Source: Actinomycetota bacterium | GTDB taxonomy: Bacteria; Actinomycetota; Humimicrobiia; Humimicrobiales; Humimicrobiaceae | Length of the DNA: 5,029 bases | Assembly (NCBI GenBank): GCA_023488645.1 | Contig: JAMDDL010000109.1 | Span: 1-5,029, forward strand | Direction of reading: 5' to 3' | Shown here: in pieces, positions 1 to 5,029 of the stretch | Layout: every line of letters begins with the position of its first letter | Position numbering within the stretch: the stretch's first letter is position 1 | Program-made: the position numbers and the translations under genes | The notes under the pieces: generated by a model | What the model was told of the DNA's origin: nothing | Seen by the model: only the letters and a program-made list of their open reading frames with translations | Databases searched by the model: none

Positions 1-199
1 ATCAATGATTCCAATATCCATTGGAGGAATAGGTGTCAGGGAAGGAACTTTTGTTGTTCTGGTTGGAGCACTGGGGGGAGAAAAAAATATAGCAACAATT
101 ATGTCAATAGCAATCCTCATAATGATATTAATCCCGGGTATTACAGGCGGCATTATTTATGCATTAAGACCTTATATGGATAAGAAAAGAATTTATTAA
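1..199 (+). CDS. Flippase-like integral membrane protein (LPG-synthase TM / UPF0104 family), C-terminal fragment
   Basis: Only the last 65 or so codons are in the window. The frame is open from base 2, and the ATG at base 5 is an internal Met, not a start. The fragment opens with P-I-S-I-G-G-I-G-V-R-E-G-T-F, the conserved C-terminal signature of the lysylphosphatidylglycerol-synthase transmembrane/UPF0104 family (GGxGxREG followed by a hydrophobic helix). It then runs through a hydrophobic helix rich in Ile and Met and ends in a short basic tail (DKKRIY) before TAA. Members of this family are polytopic inner-membrane proteins linked to moving or modifying lipid-linked substrates, often in cell-envelope glycan loci. 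The substrate cannot be told from this fragment. A second, more divergent member of the family lies on the opposite strand at 1760-2881. The family call rests on the signature motif and hydrophobicity, and is fairly secure despite the short length. Confidence 0.8.
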   Translation, partial: SMIPISIGGIGVREGTFVVLVGALGGEKNIATIMSIAILIMILIPGITGGIIYALRPYMDKKRIY

Positions 200-218
200 T
201 TCGCGACATCGCCTAACT

Positions 219-288
219 GTGGTATATCCAAAATAGTTACCCTTATGATAAAATAAGATGCAGGACGTAGGTACTTCAGATATACCGC
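219..288. repeat. Imperfect inverted repeat in the 130-bp spacer (200-329)
   Basis: GGTATATC at 221-228 is the exact reverse complement of GATATACC at 279-286. In RNA the pairing extends to 219-228 with 279-288 through one G-U wobble, giving about 10 pairs around a 50-nt loop. The spacer is visibly richer in G/C than the flanking DNA, especially TCGCGACATCGCC at 201-213. It has no T-run after the stem, so it is not an ordinary intrinsic terminator, and no good -35/-10 pair is visible. It could be a remnant of a mobile-element end, an operator or chance. The rest of the spacer shows nothing else recognisable apart from the ribosome binding site at its end. Confidence 0.3.
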
Positions 289-329
289 TGCACATTATCT
301 GAAATTTTAACAACTGTTTGAGGTGATGA

Positions 330-623
330 ATGATAAAAGAAAAAATTTTTAAGAGAGAGTTAGATAAAATTGTTGATATTAGCGAGAAATTTGGTGCAAA
401 GAAAGTGTTATTATTTGGTTCATGCATTGAGGATATTAACTCAGCTCATGATATTGATATAGCAGTTAGTGGAATTAAGCCAAGAGAGTTTTTTACATAT
501 TATGGTAAAGTATCCATGGAAGTAGAGGATGAAGTGGATATAGTAGATTTGGACGAGGTAAGAGAACATCTTTATAAAAGAATTTTATCCAAGGGGAAGA
601 TTCTATATGAAAGAGGAGTATAA
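330..623 (+). CDS. Minimal nucleotidyltransferase (MNT-type, NTP_transf_2 fold), probable MntA-like antitoxin/modifier
   Basis: This 97-residue protein is a single small nucleotidyltransferase domain of the DNA polymerase beta superfamily. After a short N-terminal helix comes VLLFGS (residues 26-31). A spacer of nine residues leads to DIDIAV (41-46), giving the GSX9DXD active site whose two Asp residues bind the metals. A strand with the likely third carboxylate follows (VDIVDLD, 69-75; D70). The length is normal for MNT proteins. The ATG is preceded by GAGGTGA at 320-326, a strong ribosome binding site with suitable spacing. In characterised MNT/HEPT pairs the MNT protein AMPylates and silences its HEPT partner. 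Here the partner position is taken by the overlapping 64-residue gene at 607-801, which is not a normal HEPT protein. The nucleotidyltransferase fold is well supported, but the antitoxin role is inferred from layout only. It could also modify another target. Confidence 0.85.
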   Translation: MIKEKIFKRELDKIVDISEKFGAKKVLLFGSCIEDINSAHDIDIAVSGIKPREFFTYYGKVSMEVEDEVDIVDLDEVREHLYKRILSKGKILYERGV

Positions 624-801
624 GGAACTAAGAGAAGATGTGTTAGACGAAGAAAAGGCAATTAAGGAAACCTTAGAAAGACTCTCTAATGCCCGAAGTA
701 AATTTGATTCCAAAGTTAAGGATTATCTGTTAATAGATAATATTGAAGCACTATGGATTGACATAAAGAAGGCCACTTCTGATTTTTGGGATAAGTTATG
801 A
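607..801 (+). CDS. Small helical protein of unknown function, possible truncated or divergent HEPT-like partner of the nucleotidyltransferase
   Basis: This 64-residue, highly charged protein appears all alpha-helical: a Glu/Lys-rich N-terminal helix (residues 2-35) and a second amphipathic helix with Leu/Ile/Trp (about 41-64). Its ATG lies inside the end of the nucleotidyltransferase gene (17-bp overlap) and is preceded by AAGGGGAAG at 591-599 with about 8 nt spacing, so translation is real-looking and probably coupled. The position is the one normally held by a HEPT ribonuclease toxin or an HI0074-like substrate-binding partner. Those are usually about 110-150 residues, and HEPT toxins carry an RX4-6H motif. 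This protein contains no His at all, so that catalytic motif is absent. Only 26 bp separate its TGA from the next gene, leaving no room for a missing second half. It may be a truncated HEPT, a minimal regulatory partner, or an unrelated family. No function is recognised. Confidence 0.65.
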   Translation: MKEEYKELREDVLDEEKAIKETLERLSNARSKFDSKVKDYLLIDNIEALWIDIKKATSDFWDKL

Positions 802-814
802 CTTATGGGTAGTT

Positions 815-820
815 GGGAGG
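815..820 (+). promoter_or_regulatory. Ribosome binding site that fixes the creatininase-family start at 828
   Basis: GGGAGG at 815-820 lies 7 nt before the ATG at 828. A TTG at 813 opens the same frame five codons earlier, but it would sit on this Shine-Dalgarno site, so the ATG is the better start. Confidence 0.8.
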
Positions 821-827
821 TATCAGT

Positions 828-1658
828 ATGAAATTAAAGTTCGAAGAGATGTGTTCACCTGAAATTGAAGAATTCATAAAAAAAGAAGGTATGGTAATAA
901 TACCTATCGGCGCCTGCGAAGAGCACGGCAGACATCTTCCGGTAATTACTGATACTGAAATGGCTTACAGGGCAGCAATTGATGCGGCAGAAAAACTCTC
1001 ACAAAAAATTCCAGTTTCTGTACTTCCTGCGGTTTGGTTTGGCTATACTGTAGCAATGCTGAAAAATTGGGCAGGCACTATTACCATAAAACCAAAGGTT
1101 CTTATTGATTTACTGCATAATATCTGTGAGTCACTTATAGATATGGGAATTGATAAAATTTTATTTGTAAATGGACATGGTAACAACCCCGGTGTTCTTG
1201 ATGTTGTTGCCAGAACTGTTGGAGATGATTTCAAAGTTTTTCCCGGCATTACAAATATTTTTAACTGCTGGGATAAGGAATATATAAAACAGCACAGAAA
1301 ATCAAAAATTGGAGGAATAGGCCATGCTTGTGAGATAGAAACTTCGGTAATGCTTTATCTGTCAGGAAACTTGGTAGATATGTCGCTTGCTGATGATACT
1401 GATATTATGAAAAGTGATCTTAGAAATTGTCCGGTTGATTGGGGAACTTCAAAACCAAAAAGACTTTATCTTTCAACCTGGTATCTGGAAAACAGCACTT
1501 ATGGTGGAGCAGGAGATCCAACTGATGCTACCAGAGAATTCGGGGAGGTAGTTCACAAGATGACTGTTGAGAGACTATGTGATGTAATTGAAGAATTTTA
1601 TGAAGTTCAGAAAAAACTTAAAGGCAGAAAATTAAAAAGAAAATGCAGCAAATTCTAA
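828..1658 (+). CDS. Creatininase-superfamily metal-dependent amidohydrolase
   Basis: This 276-residue protein has the length and motifs of the creatininase/creatinine amidohydrolase superfamily, cytoplasmic enzymes that use a two-metal centre to cut amide or cyclic amide bonds. The first motif is IPIGACEEHGRHLP (25-38) followed by TDT. E31, H33 and D42 occupy the spacing of the creatininase metal ligands Glu34, His36 and Asp45. The second motif, FVNGHGNN (113-120), supplies H117. The third, GHACEIETS (165-173), supplies H166 and Glu residues of the distal site. True creatininase has NGHYEN with a metal-binding Glu two residues after the His. Here that position is Asn, so the protein resembles the family branch that includes formamide hydrolases (ArfB) and the mycofactocin peptidase (MftE). 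It should not be called creatininase by activity. The C-terminal tail is basic. It starts 26 bp after the small gene at 607-801, so co-transcription is likely, but no neighbour reveals the substrate. Confidence 0.88.
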   Translation: MKLKFEEMCSPEIEEFIKKEGMVIIPIGACEEHGRHLPVITDTEMAYRAAIDAAEKLSQKIPVSVLPAVWFGYTVAMLKNWAGTITIKPKVLIDLLHNICESLIDMGIDKILFVNGHGNNPGVLDVVARTVGDDFKVFPGITNIFNCWDKEYIKQHRKSKIGGIGHACEIETSVMLYLSGNLVDMSLADDTDIMKSDLRNCPVDWGTSKPKRLYLSTWYLENSTYGGAGDPTDATREFGEVVHKMTVERLCDVIEEFYEVQKKLKGRKLKRKCSKF

Positions 1659-1759
1659 AAAATCAGAATTGATTTAAGAATTGATCAATATTATTTATTT
1701 CAAGATTTGCAAATAAAATAATAAATGTAAAAAAATAATAAATTTATAATAAAAAAAAT
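1659..1759. other. A/T-rich convergent intergenic spacer with weak hairpins
   Basis: The spacer separates the 3' ends of the plus-strand metallohydrolase gene and the minus-strand membrane protein gene. TTTATTT (1694-1700) pairs with AAATAAA (1711-1717), and the inner bases CAA/TTG extend the stem past a one-base bulge. This gives an A/T-dominated hairpin at about 1692-1720. A perfect palindrome, ATTGATCAAT, lies at 1680-1689. AGAATTGAT is repeated directly at 1665-1673 and 1677-1685. Neither strand shows a GC-rich stem followed by a T-run, so a canonical intrinsic terminator is not seen. The region may still terminate transcription weakly or through collision or Rho. Confidence 0.4.
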
Positions 1760-2881
1760 TTATATTTCAGATTTTTTAGTTTTATAAAAAGGCATGCTTA
1801 TTATTACCATTGAAAGCACCCCCAGAATTACAGTAAATGAAAGCATCATGATGTGATAGCTGAAACCAACTGTTATTGATAGTTCCCTGGGAAATCCAAG
1901 AGCAACAAATGCCAGGGCAAAAGCTCCTTCATAAGTTCCAAAGCCTGCAAGCGCATGTGTTGGAAGTACGGCAGAAATTTCCGCTACTACTGTAGCAAGA
2001 AATATTACCCAGAAATTCAAGCTTGCAAATCCATACCCCATTGGTTTTAAGATTGAATGAATAGCCATATAATATGCTACAAATTTAAGAACCCTGCAGA
2101 TAATGGAGTAAAAATAAACCCTGCCATATATTCTTCTTTGCTTTATTATTTCAATACTTGTATTTATATCCTGAAGCTTTCTGTAAATATACTGCACTAC
2201 TTTATTTCTGCCAATCCTGGTTTTTATCATTAGTTTATTTATCAGACCAATAAAGAATTTAATTATTACAGAAAGGTAAAACAATAAAAAAAGTGAAACA
2301 ATTAAGAGAAAAGCGGCAATTAAAATTACAGGCAATGAAGAAATTGACATGCTCCCAAATCCTATAGTTATCCATACAATTATGATGGCTATTACAATAA
2401 GTGAAAAAACAATGGCAAGATCAAATACCATCACCAGTGCCAGAGTTGAAATTCCAACTTCGACCGGAAATTTGAACTTTCTTGTTAAGACATAGATATA
2501 AGATATTTCTCCTGTCCTTGCAGGAAGAACCATGGTAAATGCATTTCTGATCAGGGCAATAAAGAACATATCAGAAAGCCTTATTTTATTTGTACCTACA
2601 AGGAGTTGTTTTCTGTAACCTCTGAATATGTCGCTTATCAGAACAATGATAAAAGCAGATATCAGTGAAGGTTTGTAGCTGTTTACAATAGCATTTTTAA
2701 TATCACTAAGGCTGATGCCCCTTAAAAGAAATAATACAAGAAATATCCCAAACCCGACAACTATTACTATATTTATTACCCTTAATGTCAGGTTTCTTCT
2801 TTTTTTTCTATCCTGTTTATTGTCTGGCGATATTTTTGCAGTTATATTTGTATCTGTAAAATTGCTAGTATTTTTAATCAA
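1760..2881 (-). CDS. Flippase-like integral membrane protein, divergent LPG-synthase TM / UPF0104 family member
   Basis: This 373-residue polytopic membrane protein has a 30-residue charged N-terminal tail, then hydrophobic segments at roughly 33-53, 73-88, 104-118, 143-173, 184-213, 256-276, 288-306 and 335-363, with a short basic C-terminal end. The two hallmark regions of the family are present. LPARTGEISYIY (119-130) matches the usual LPxRxGE element. LPTHALAGFGTYEGAF (306-321) occupies the place of the canonical GGxGxREG element but reads AGFGTYEG. This subtype differs from the copy at 1-199. The family acts in the inner membrane on lipid-linked substrates. Placement downstream of a large glycosyltransferase suggests a role in surface glycan or glycolipid export. 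The start is TTG at 2881. A stop lies four codons upstream in frame, and the next Met is near residue 105, inside the domain, so TTG is the only reasonable start seen. The ribosome binding site is weak (AAAGAG about 13 nt upstream). The TTG overlaps the TAA that closes the preceding frame, suggesting translational coupling. Confidence 0.85.
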   Translation of the reverse strand: MIKNTSNFTDTNITAKISPDNKQDRKKRRNLTLRVINIVIVVGFGIFLVLFLLRGISLSDIKNAIVNSYKPSLISAFIIVLISDIFRGYRKQLLVGTNKIRLSDMFFIALIRNAFTMVLPARTGEISYIYVLTRKFKFPVEVGISTLALVMVFDLAIVFSLIVIAIIIVWITIGFGSMSISSLPVILIAAFLLIVSLFLLFYLSVIIKFFIGLINKLMIKTRIGRNKVVQYIYRKLQDINTSIEIIKQRRIYGRVYFYSIICRVLKFVAYYMAIHSILKPMGYGFASLNFWVIFLATVVAEISAVLPTHALAGFGTYEGAFALAFVALGFPRELSITVGFSYHIMMLSFTVILGVLSMVIISMPFYKTKKSEI

Positions 2882-2999
2882 TTTTTTCTTTTATCTCTTT
2901 TTTAATTTCTTCCCATGAAATTTCGAGCTTGCTGTAGCCCAAAATATTACATAAATCAGATAATTTGTAAATGCTATATGAAACAAAAGGAATAAAAAA
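2874..2999 (-). other. 41-codon in-frame open extension after the glycosyltransferase TGA (readthrough tail, nonsense mutation or gene remnant)
   Basis: Directly after the glycosyltransferase stop (TGA, 3002-3000), the same frame runs open for 41 codons and ends in TAA at 2876-2874. The encoded peptide begins with a hydrophobic stretch (FFIPFVSYSIYKL), continues through a central segment containing C, G and Y residues, and ends in a plausible amphipathic helix (SWEEIKKEIKEKID). No ATG or GTG start lies in it. The only usable start is a TTG at 2942, which would leave 22 residues. The TAA overlaps the TTG start of the downstream membrane protein gene by 8 nt, as expected if this were the true end of a translated frame. 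It may be the original C terminus of the glycosyltransferase cut off by a TGA mutation, a readthrough product, the tail of a deleted gene, or chance in A-rich DNA. Confidence 0.45.
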
Positions 3000-5029
3000 T
3001 CATTTGCCGCTTAAATAATTTTTGACATATTTAAAGGTTTTTTTAGGTCCGTTATGAAACAGGTGGGAAAAAAACTTCACAGGCAGACTGCCGCTTTGCC
3101 TTTGTCTGTCTCTTCCTGCATAATTGTTATTTTTATTTTCTTCCGATTCTTTGCTTTTTTTAGAGCTTTTAAAGGGGTCCATGCAGTATTTTAAAATTGG
3201 AATACAAACTTTATCCCAGGTATATTCTTTTGCTGTTTCTCTTAAGTTGCTTACGCATTTATTGTAAAATTCCCTATCCTGGGCAAGTTTTAATATCGCA
3301 TTTACAATATCTTCAGGGTCTTTTTCCTTTACCGATATTCCCAAAGTTTGCTTGTCAATTAAATCGCTGAAAAAATCACCCTCGGTTGAAATCATGGGAA
3401 GACCTGCCCACATGTAATCAAGAGCTCTTGTTCTGAATGCAAATCTTGTTTCAATATGTACAGGATGAGTAATAATACCTGCATCAGATTCAACTAGATA
3501 ATTTTGTCTTTCATCATATTTAATCCAGTTAAAATTAAAAAATACATTATTTTCATAAACACCTGTGCTTTTTGCCAGGCTTACTGTTTCATTAACAAGA
3601 TCAAATTCTTTAACAAGGGGATTTGGATGTTTTATACCCATAAAGAATAGTTTAATATCTTTCCTTTTTTCCCAAACTATTTTCATTGCATTAATAAGAG
3701 ATAAGGTATCAAACCAGTTATAAATACCCCCTCCCCATAAAACCACAAAGTCATTTTTCTCTATCCCTTTAACTACCCCCTTTAAGACATTTCTTTCATG
3801 AACAGGTTTATTTTCAGGAAGGCCAAACGGAACAACATCTATCATTTTTCTTAAAGTGGGATCCGGAGCATATGTAACAGGATTAACTCTGCCCAATGCT
3901 GAAAGCATTCCAAGCCAGTAATCCCTCTGTCTCTCTGAAGCACATATAAAATAATCACCATAATAAAGCTGCTCATTTAAAATTCCTGAAACAAATTTAT
4001 GAATATCCATATATTCCTTGCCGGGTTTGTTTTTATACTCTTCAAGTGTTGCAAGGTTATAAGGGTCATAGATATCCACAATAAAATACTTGTCAATCGT
4101 TTTGAGGCTCTTAAATTTATTAAAAACAATCCCGCCAAACAAAATGATATCTGCCCTTGACGCCAAATTGACTAACGATAAGTCATCAGAGCATTTTACA
4201 ATCTCAAATTCCATTGGAGGGAAAGCCGGTTCATTAGGTATTGCAAGAATGACATTCATGTATTTTGACAAAACTTTTGCAAAATTCCACACTCTGATTG
4301 CTGGTCCAGCCATTTCAGGTGCAACAACATCATTTGAAAGAATAAGTAGCGTTCTTTTTAATTTTTTCTTAAATATCTCATAAATACCAAGTGTTTTTAA
4401 AATTTCAATCTGATGCTGCTGATAATCCTTGTCTGCCGACACTGCAAGAAACTGACCCTTAAAATAATTAAAAACTGCCTTGTCATCTCTTTTTCTTGCT
4501 TTTTGTATTTTTTCTCTTTTTTCTTTGTGTTTTGAAATATTATCAAGAAAATCCTTTACAGCCATAAGAGAACTTAAAGGTTCAGGCTTAATTTTTAAAT
4601 CAGCAATTTCCTGTGATAATTTTTTTGACAAAGCCTGCATCTGGGGATTATTTAAATCAAAATTATAATAATTCTTATAATCAAACTTAAAGTCAATAAA
4701 GATTCTGCCGAATATGCTGGCAAATGTAGCAGACATTATGTTTGCAAGATTATTTTCGTCATAGTTTTTAAAAATTGAAATTAACGAGTTTCTCTCTTTT
4801 AAATATCTTAATTTATCTTCGCTGAAATTTCTGGAAGTTCCGTGATGCACATGATAAACAATTGAATTCGGGGAAAATACTACCTTGTAACCCAGCACCC
4901 ACAGCCGCCAGCCCAGATCAACATCTTCATAATAAGCAAAAAAGTCCTCATCAAACCCGCCTGCTTCAAGAAAAACATCCTTCCTTATAAGCATCGCTCC
5001 GCCGTTAACGAACGGCAGATATCTTTCAA
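3000..5029 (-). CDS. Two-domain glycosyltransferase (GT2-GT4 fusion), N terminus outside the window
   Basis: The frame is open to the window edge, and the bases upstream of the ATG at 4994 encode ERYLPFVNGGA, a normal GT2 lead-in. That ATG is therefore internal and the gene is partial. Numbering from it, residues 1-115 are the C-terminal half of a GT-A fold family 2 enzyme: GGFDEDFF (12-19) and YYEDVDLGWRL (21-31), the acceptor/catalytic ED region. A charged helical linker (about 115-210) joins a GT-B family 4 domain (about 213-605). Its marks are LILSNDVVAPEMAGPAIRVW (217-236), FICASERQRDYW (349-360), and the donor-binding block HIETRFAFRTRALDYMWAGLP (513-533) that replaces the usual ExxP-LLEAMA-GLP pattern. 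A polar Ser/Lys/Asn-rich tail (607-640) and a basic helix ending LSGK precede TGA. The enzyme probably adds sugars to a surface polysaccharide or glycolipid in the cytoplasm, beside the membrane protein gene 118 bp downstream. Sugar donors cannot be assigned. The ending is questionable because the frame continues past TGA. Confidence 0.87.
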   Translation of the reverse strand, partial: ERYLPFVNGGAMLIRKDVFLEAGGFDEDFFAYYEDVDLGWRLWVLGYKVVFSPNSIVYHVHHGTSRNFSEDKLRYLKERNSLISIFKNYDENNLANIMSATFASIFGRIFIDFKFDYKNYYNFDLNNPQMQALSKKLSQEIADLKIKPEPLSSLMAVKDFLDNISKHKEKREKIQKARKRDDKAVFNYFKGQFLAVSADKDYQQHQIEILKTLGIYEIFKKKLKRTLLILSNDVVAPEMAGPAIRVWNFAKVLSKYMNVILAIPNEPAFPPMEFEIVKCSDDLSLVNLASRADIILFGGIVFNKFKSLKTIDKYFIVDIYDPYNLATLEEYKNKPGKEYMDIHKFVSGILNEQLYYGDYFICASERQRDYWLGMLSALGRVNPVTYAPDPTLRKMIDVVPFGLPENKPVHERNVLKGVVKGIEKNDFVVLWGGGIYNWFDTLSLINAMKIVWEKRKDIKLFFMGIKHPNPLVKEFDLVNETVSLAKSTGVYENNVFFNFNWIKYDERQNYLVESDAGIITHPVHIETRFAFRTRALDYMWAGLPMISTEGDFFSDLIDKQTLGISVKEKDPEDIVNAILKLAQDREFYNKCVSNLRETAKEYTWDKVCIPILKYCMDPFKSSKKSKESEENKNNNYAGRDRQRQSGSLPVKFFSHLFHNGPKKTFKYVKNYLSGK

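Noticed and set aside
164..427. Open frame of 87 codons on the minus strand
   Set aside because: It runs antisense through the well-supported nucleotidyltransferase gene and its spacer, shows no domain or motif, and has no clear ribosome binding site.
813..827. TTG start for the creatininase-family protein at 813
   Set aside because: It overlaps the GGGAGG ribosome binding site at 815-820. The ATG at 828 has ideal spacing.
1692..1720. Intrinsic bidirectional terminator between the convergent genes
   Set aside because: The stem is almost all A/T, interrupted by a bulge, and lacks a following T-run on either strand.
2715..2918. Open frame of 67 codons on the plus strand encoding a Phe/Leu-rich peptide
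   Set aside because: It is the complement of the Lys-rich N terminus of the membrane protein gene. The hydrophobic look comes from reading A-rich codons in reverse.
2955..3002. Selenocysteine insertion at the glycosyltransferase TGA
   Set aside because: No stable hairpin with a suitable loop is visible just after the TGA, which is followed by T-rich sequence, and no redox context is apparent.
2971..3003. Separate short gene starting at the ATGA overlap (ATG at 3003)
   Set aside because: That frame stops at TAG after nine codons, so it cannot encode a meaningful protein.
4090..4383. Open frame of 97 codons on the plus strand
   Set aside because: It is a shadow antisense to the GT4 domain, whose motifs are clear on the minus strand.

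Overview
The window is AT-rich bacterial DNA with five intact or partial genes, one small uncharacterised gene, and one unexplained coding-like stretch. The organism cannot be named from the sequence. The A/T-biased codons, Lys/Ile/Asn-rich proteins, frequent TTA/TAA usage and Shine-Dalgarno sites of the GAGG/GGGAGG type fit a low-GC bacterium, possibly an uncultured anaerobic lineage. The GT4 half of the large glycosyltransferase reminds me of enzymes seen in Actinobacteria-type surface-polysaccharide loci, but this is family memory and not a demonstrated match.

Left part, plus strand (1-1658): the 3' end of a flippase-like membrane protein of the LPG-synthase-TM/UPF0104 type, then a 130-bp spacer, then a tightly packed set of three genes. 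These are a minimal MNT-type nucleotidyltransferase, a 64-residue helical protein whose start overlaps it by 17 bp, and a creatininase-superfamily metallohydrolase starting 26 bp further on. The first two have the layout of an MNT/HEPT toxin-antitoxin pair, but the second protein is too short and lacks the usual HEPT catalytic motif.

Middle (1659-1759): a convergent, almost purely A/T spacer with weak hairpins and a short direct repeat, and no convincing intrinsic terminator.

Right part, minus strand (5029 down to 1760): a GT2-GT4 fusion glycosyltransferase, cut by the window edge at its N terminus, followed by a second, divergent flippase-like membrane protein. Together they suggest a cell-surface glycan or glycolipid pathway: a cytoplasmic two-domain enzyme adds sugars and a polytopic membrane protein acts on a lipid-linked substrate. 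The junction is the oddest place in the window. After the TGA stop of the glycosyltransferase the same frame stays open for 41 more coding-like codons, and its TAA overlaps the TTG start of the membrane protein by 8 nt.

I see no tRNA, rRNA, CRISPR array, complete insertion sequence or recognisable riboswitch.
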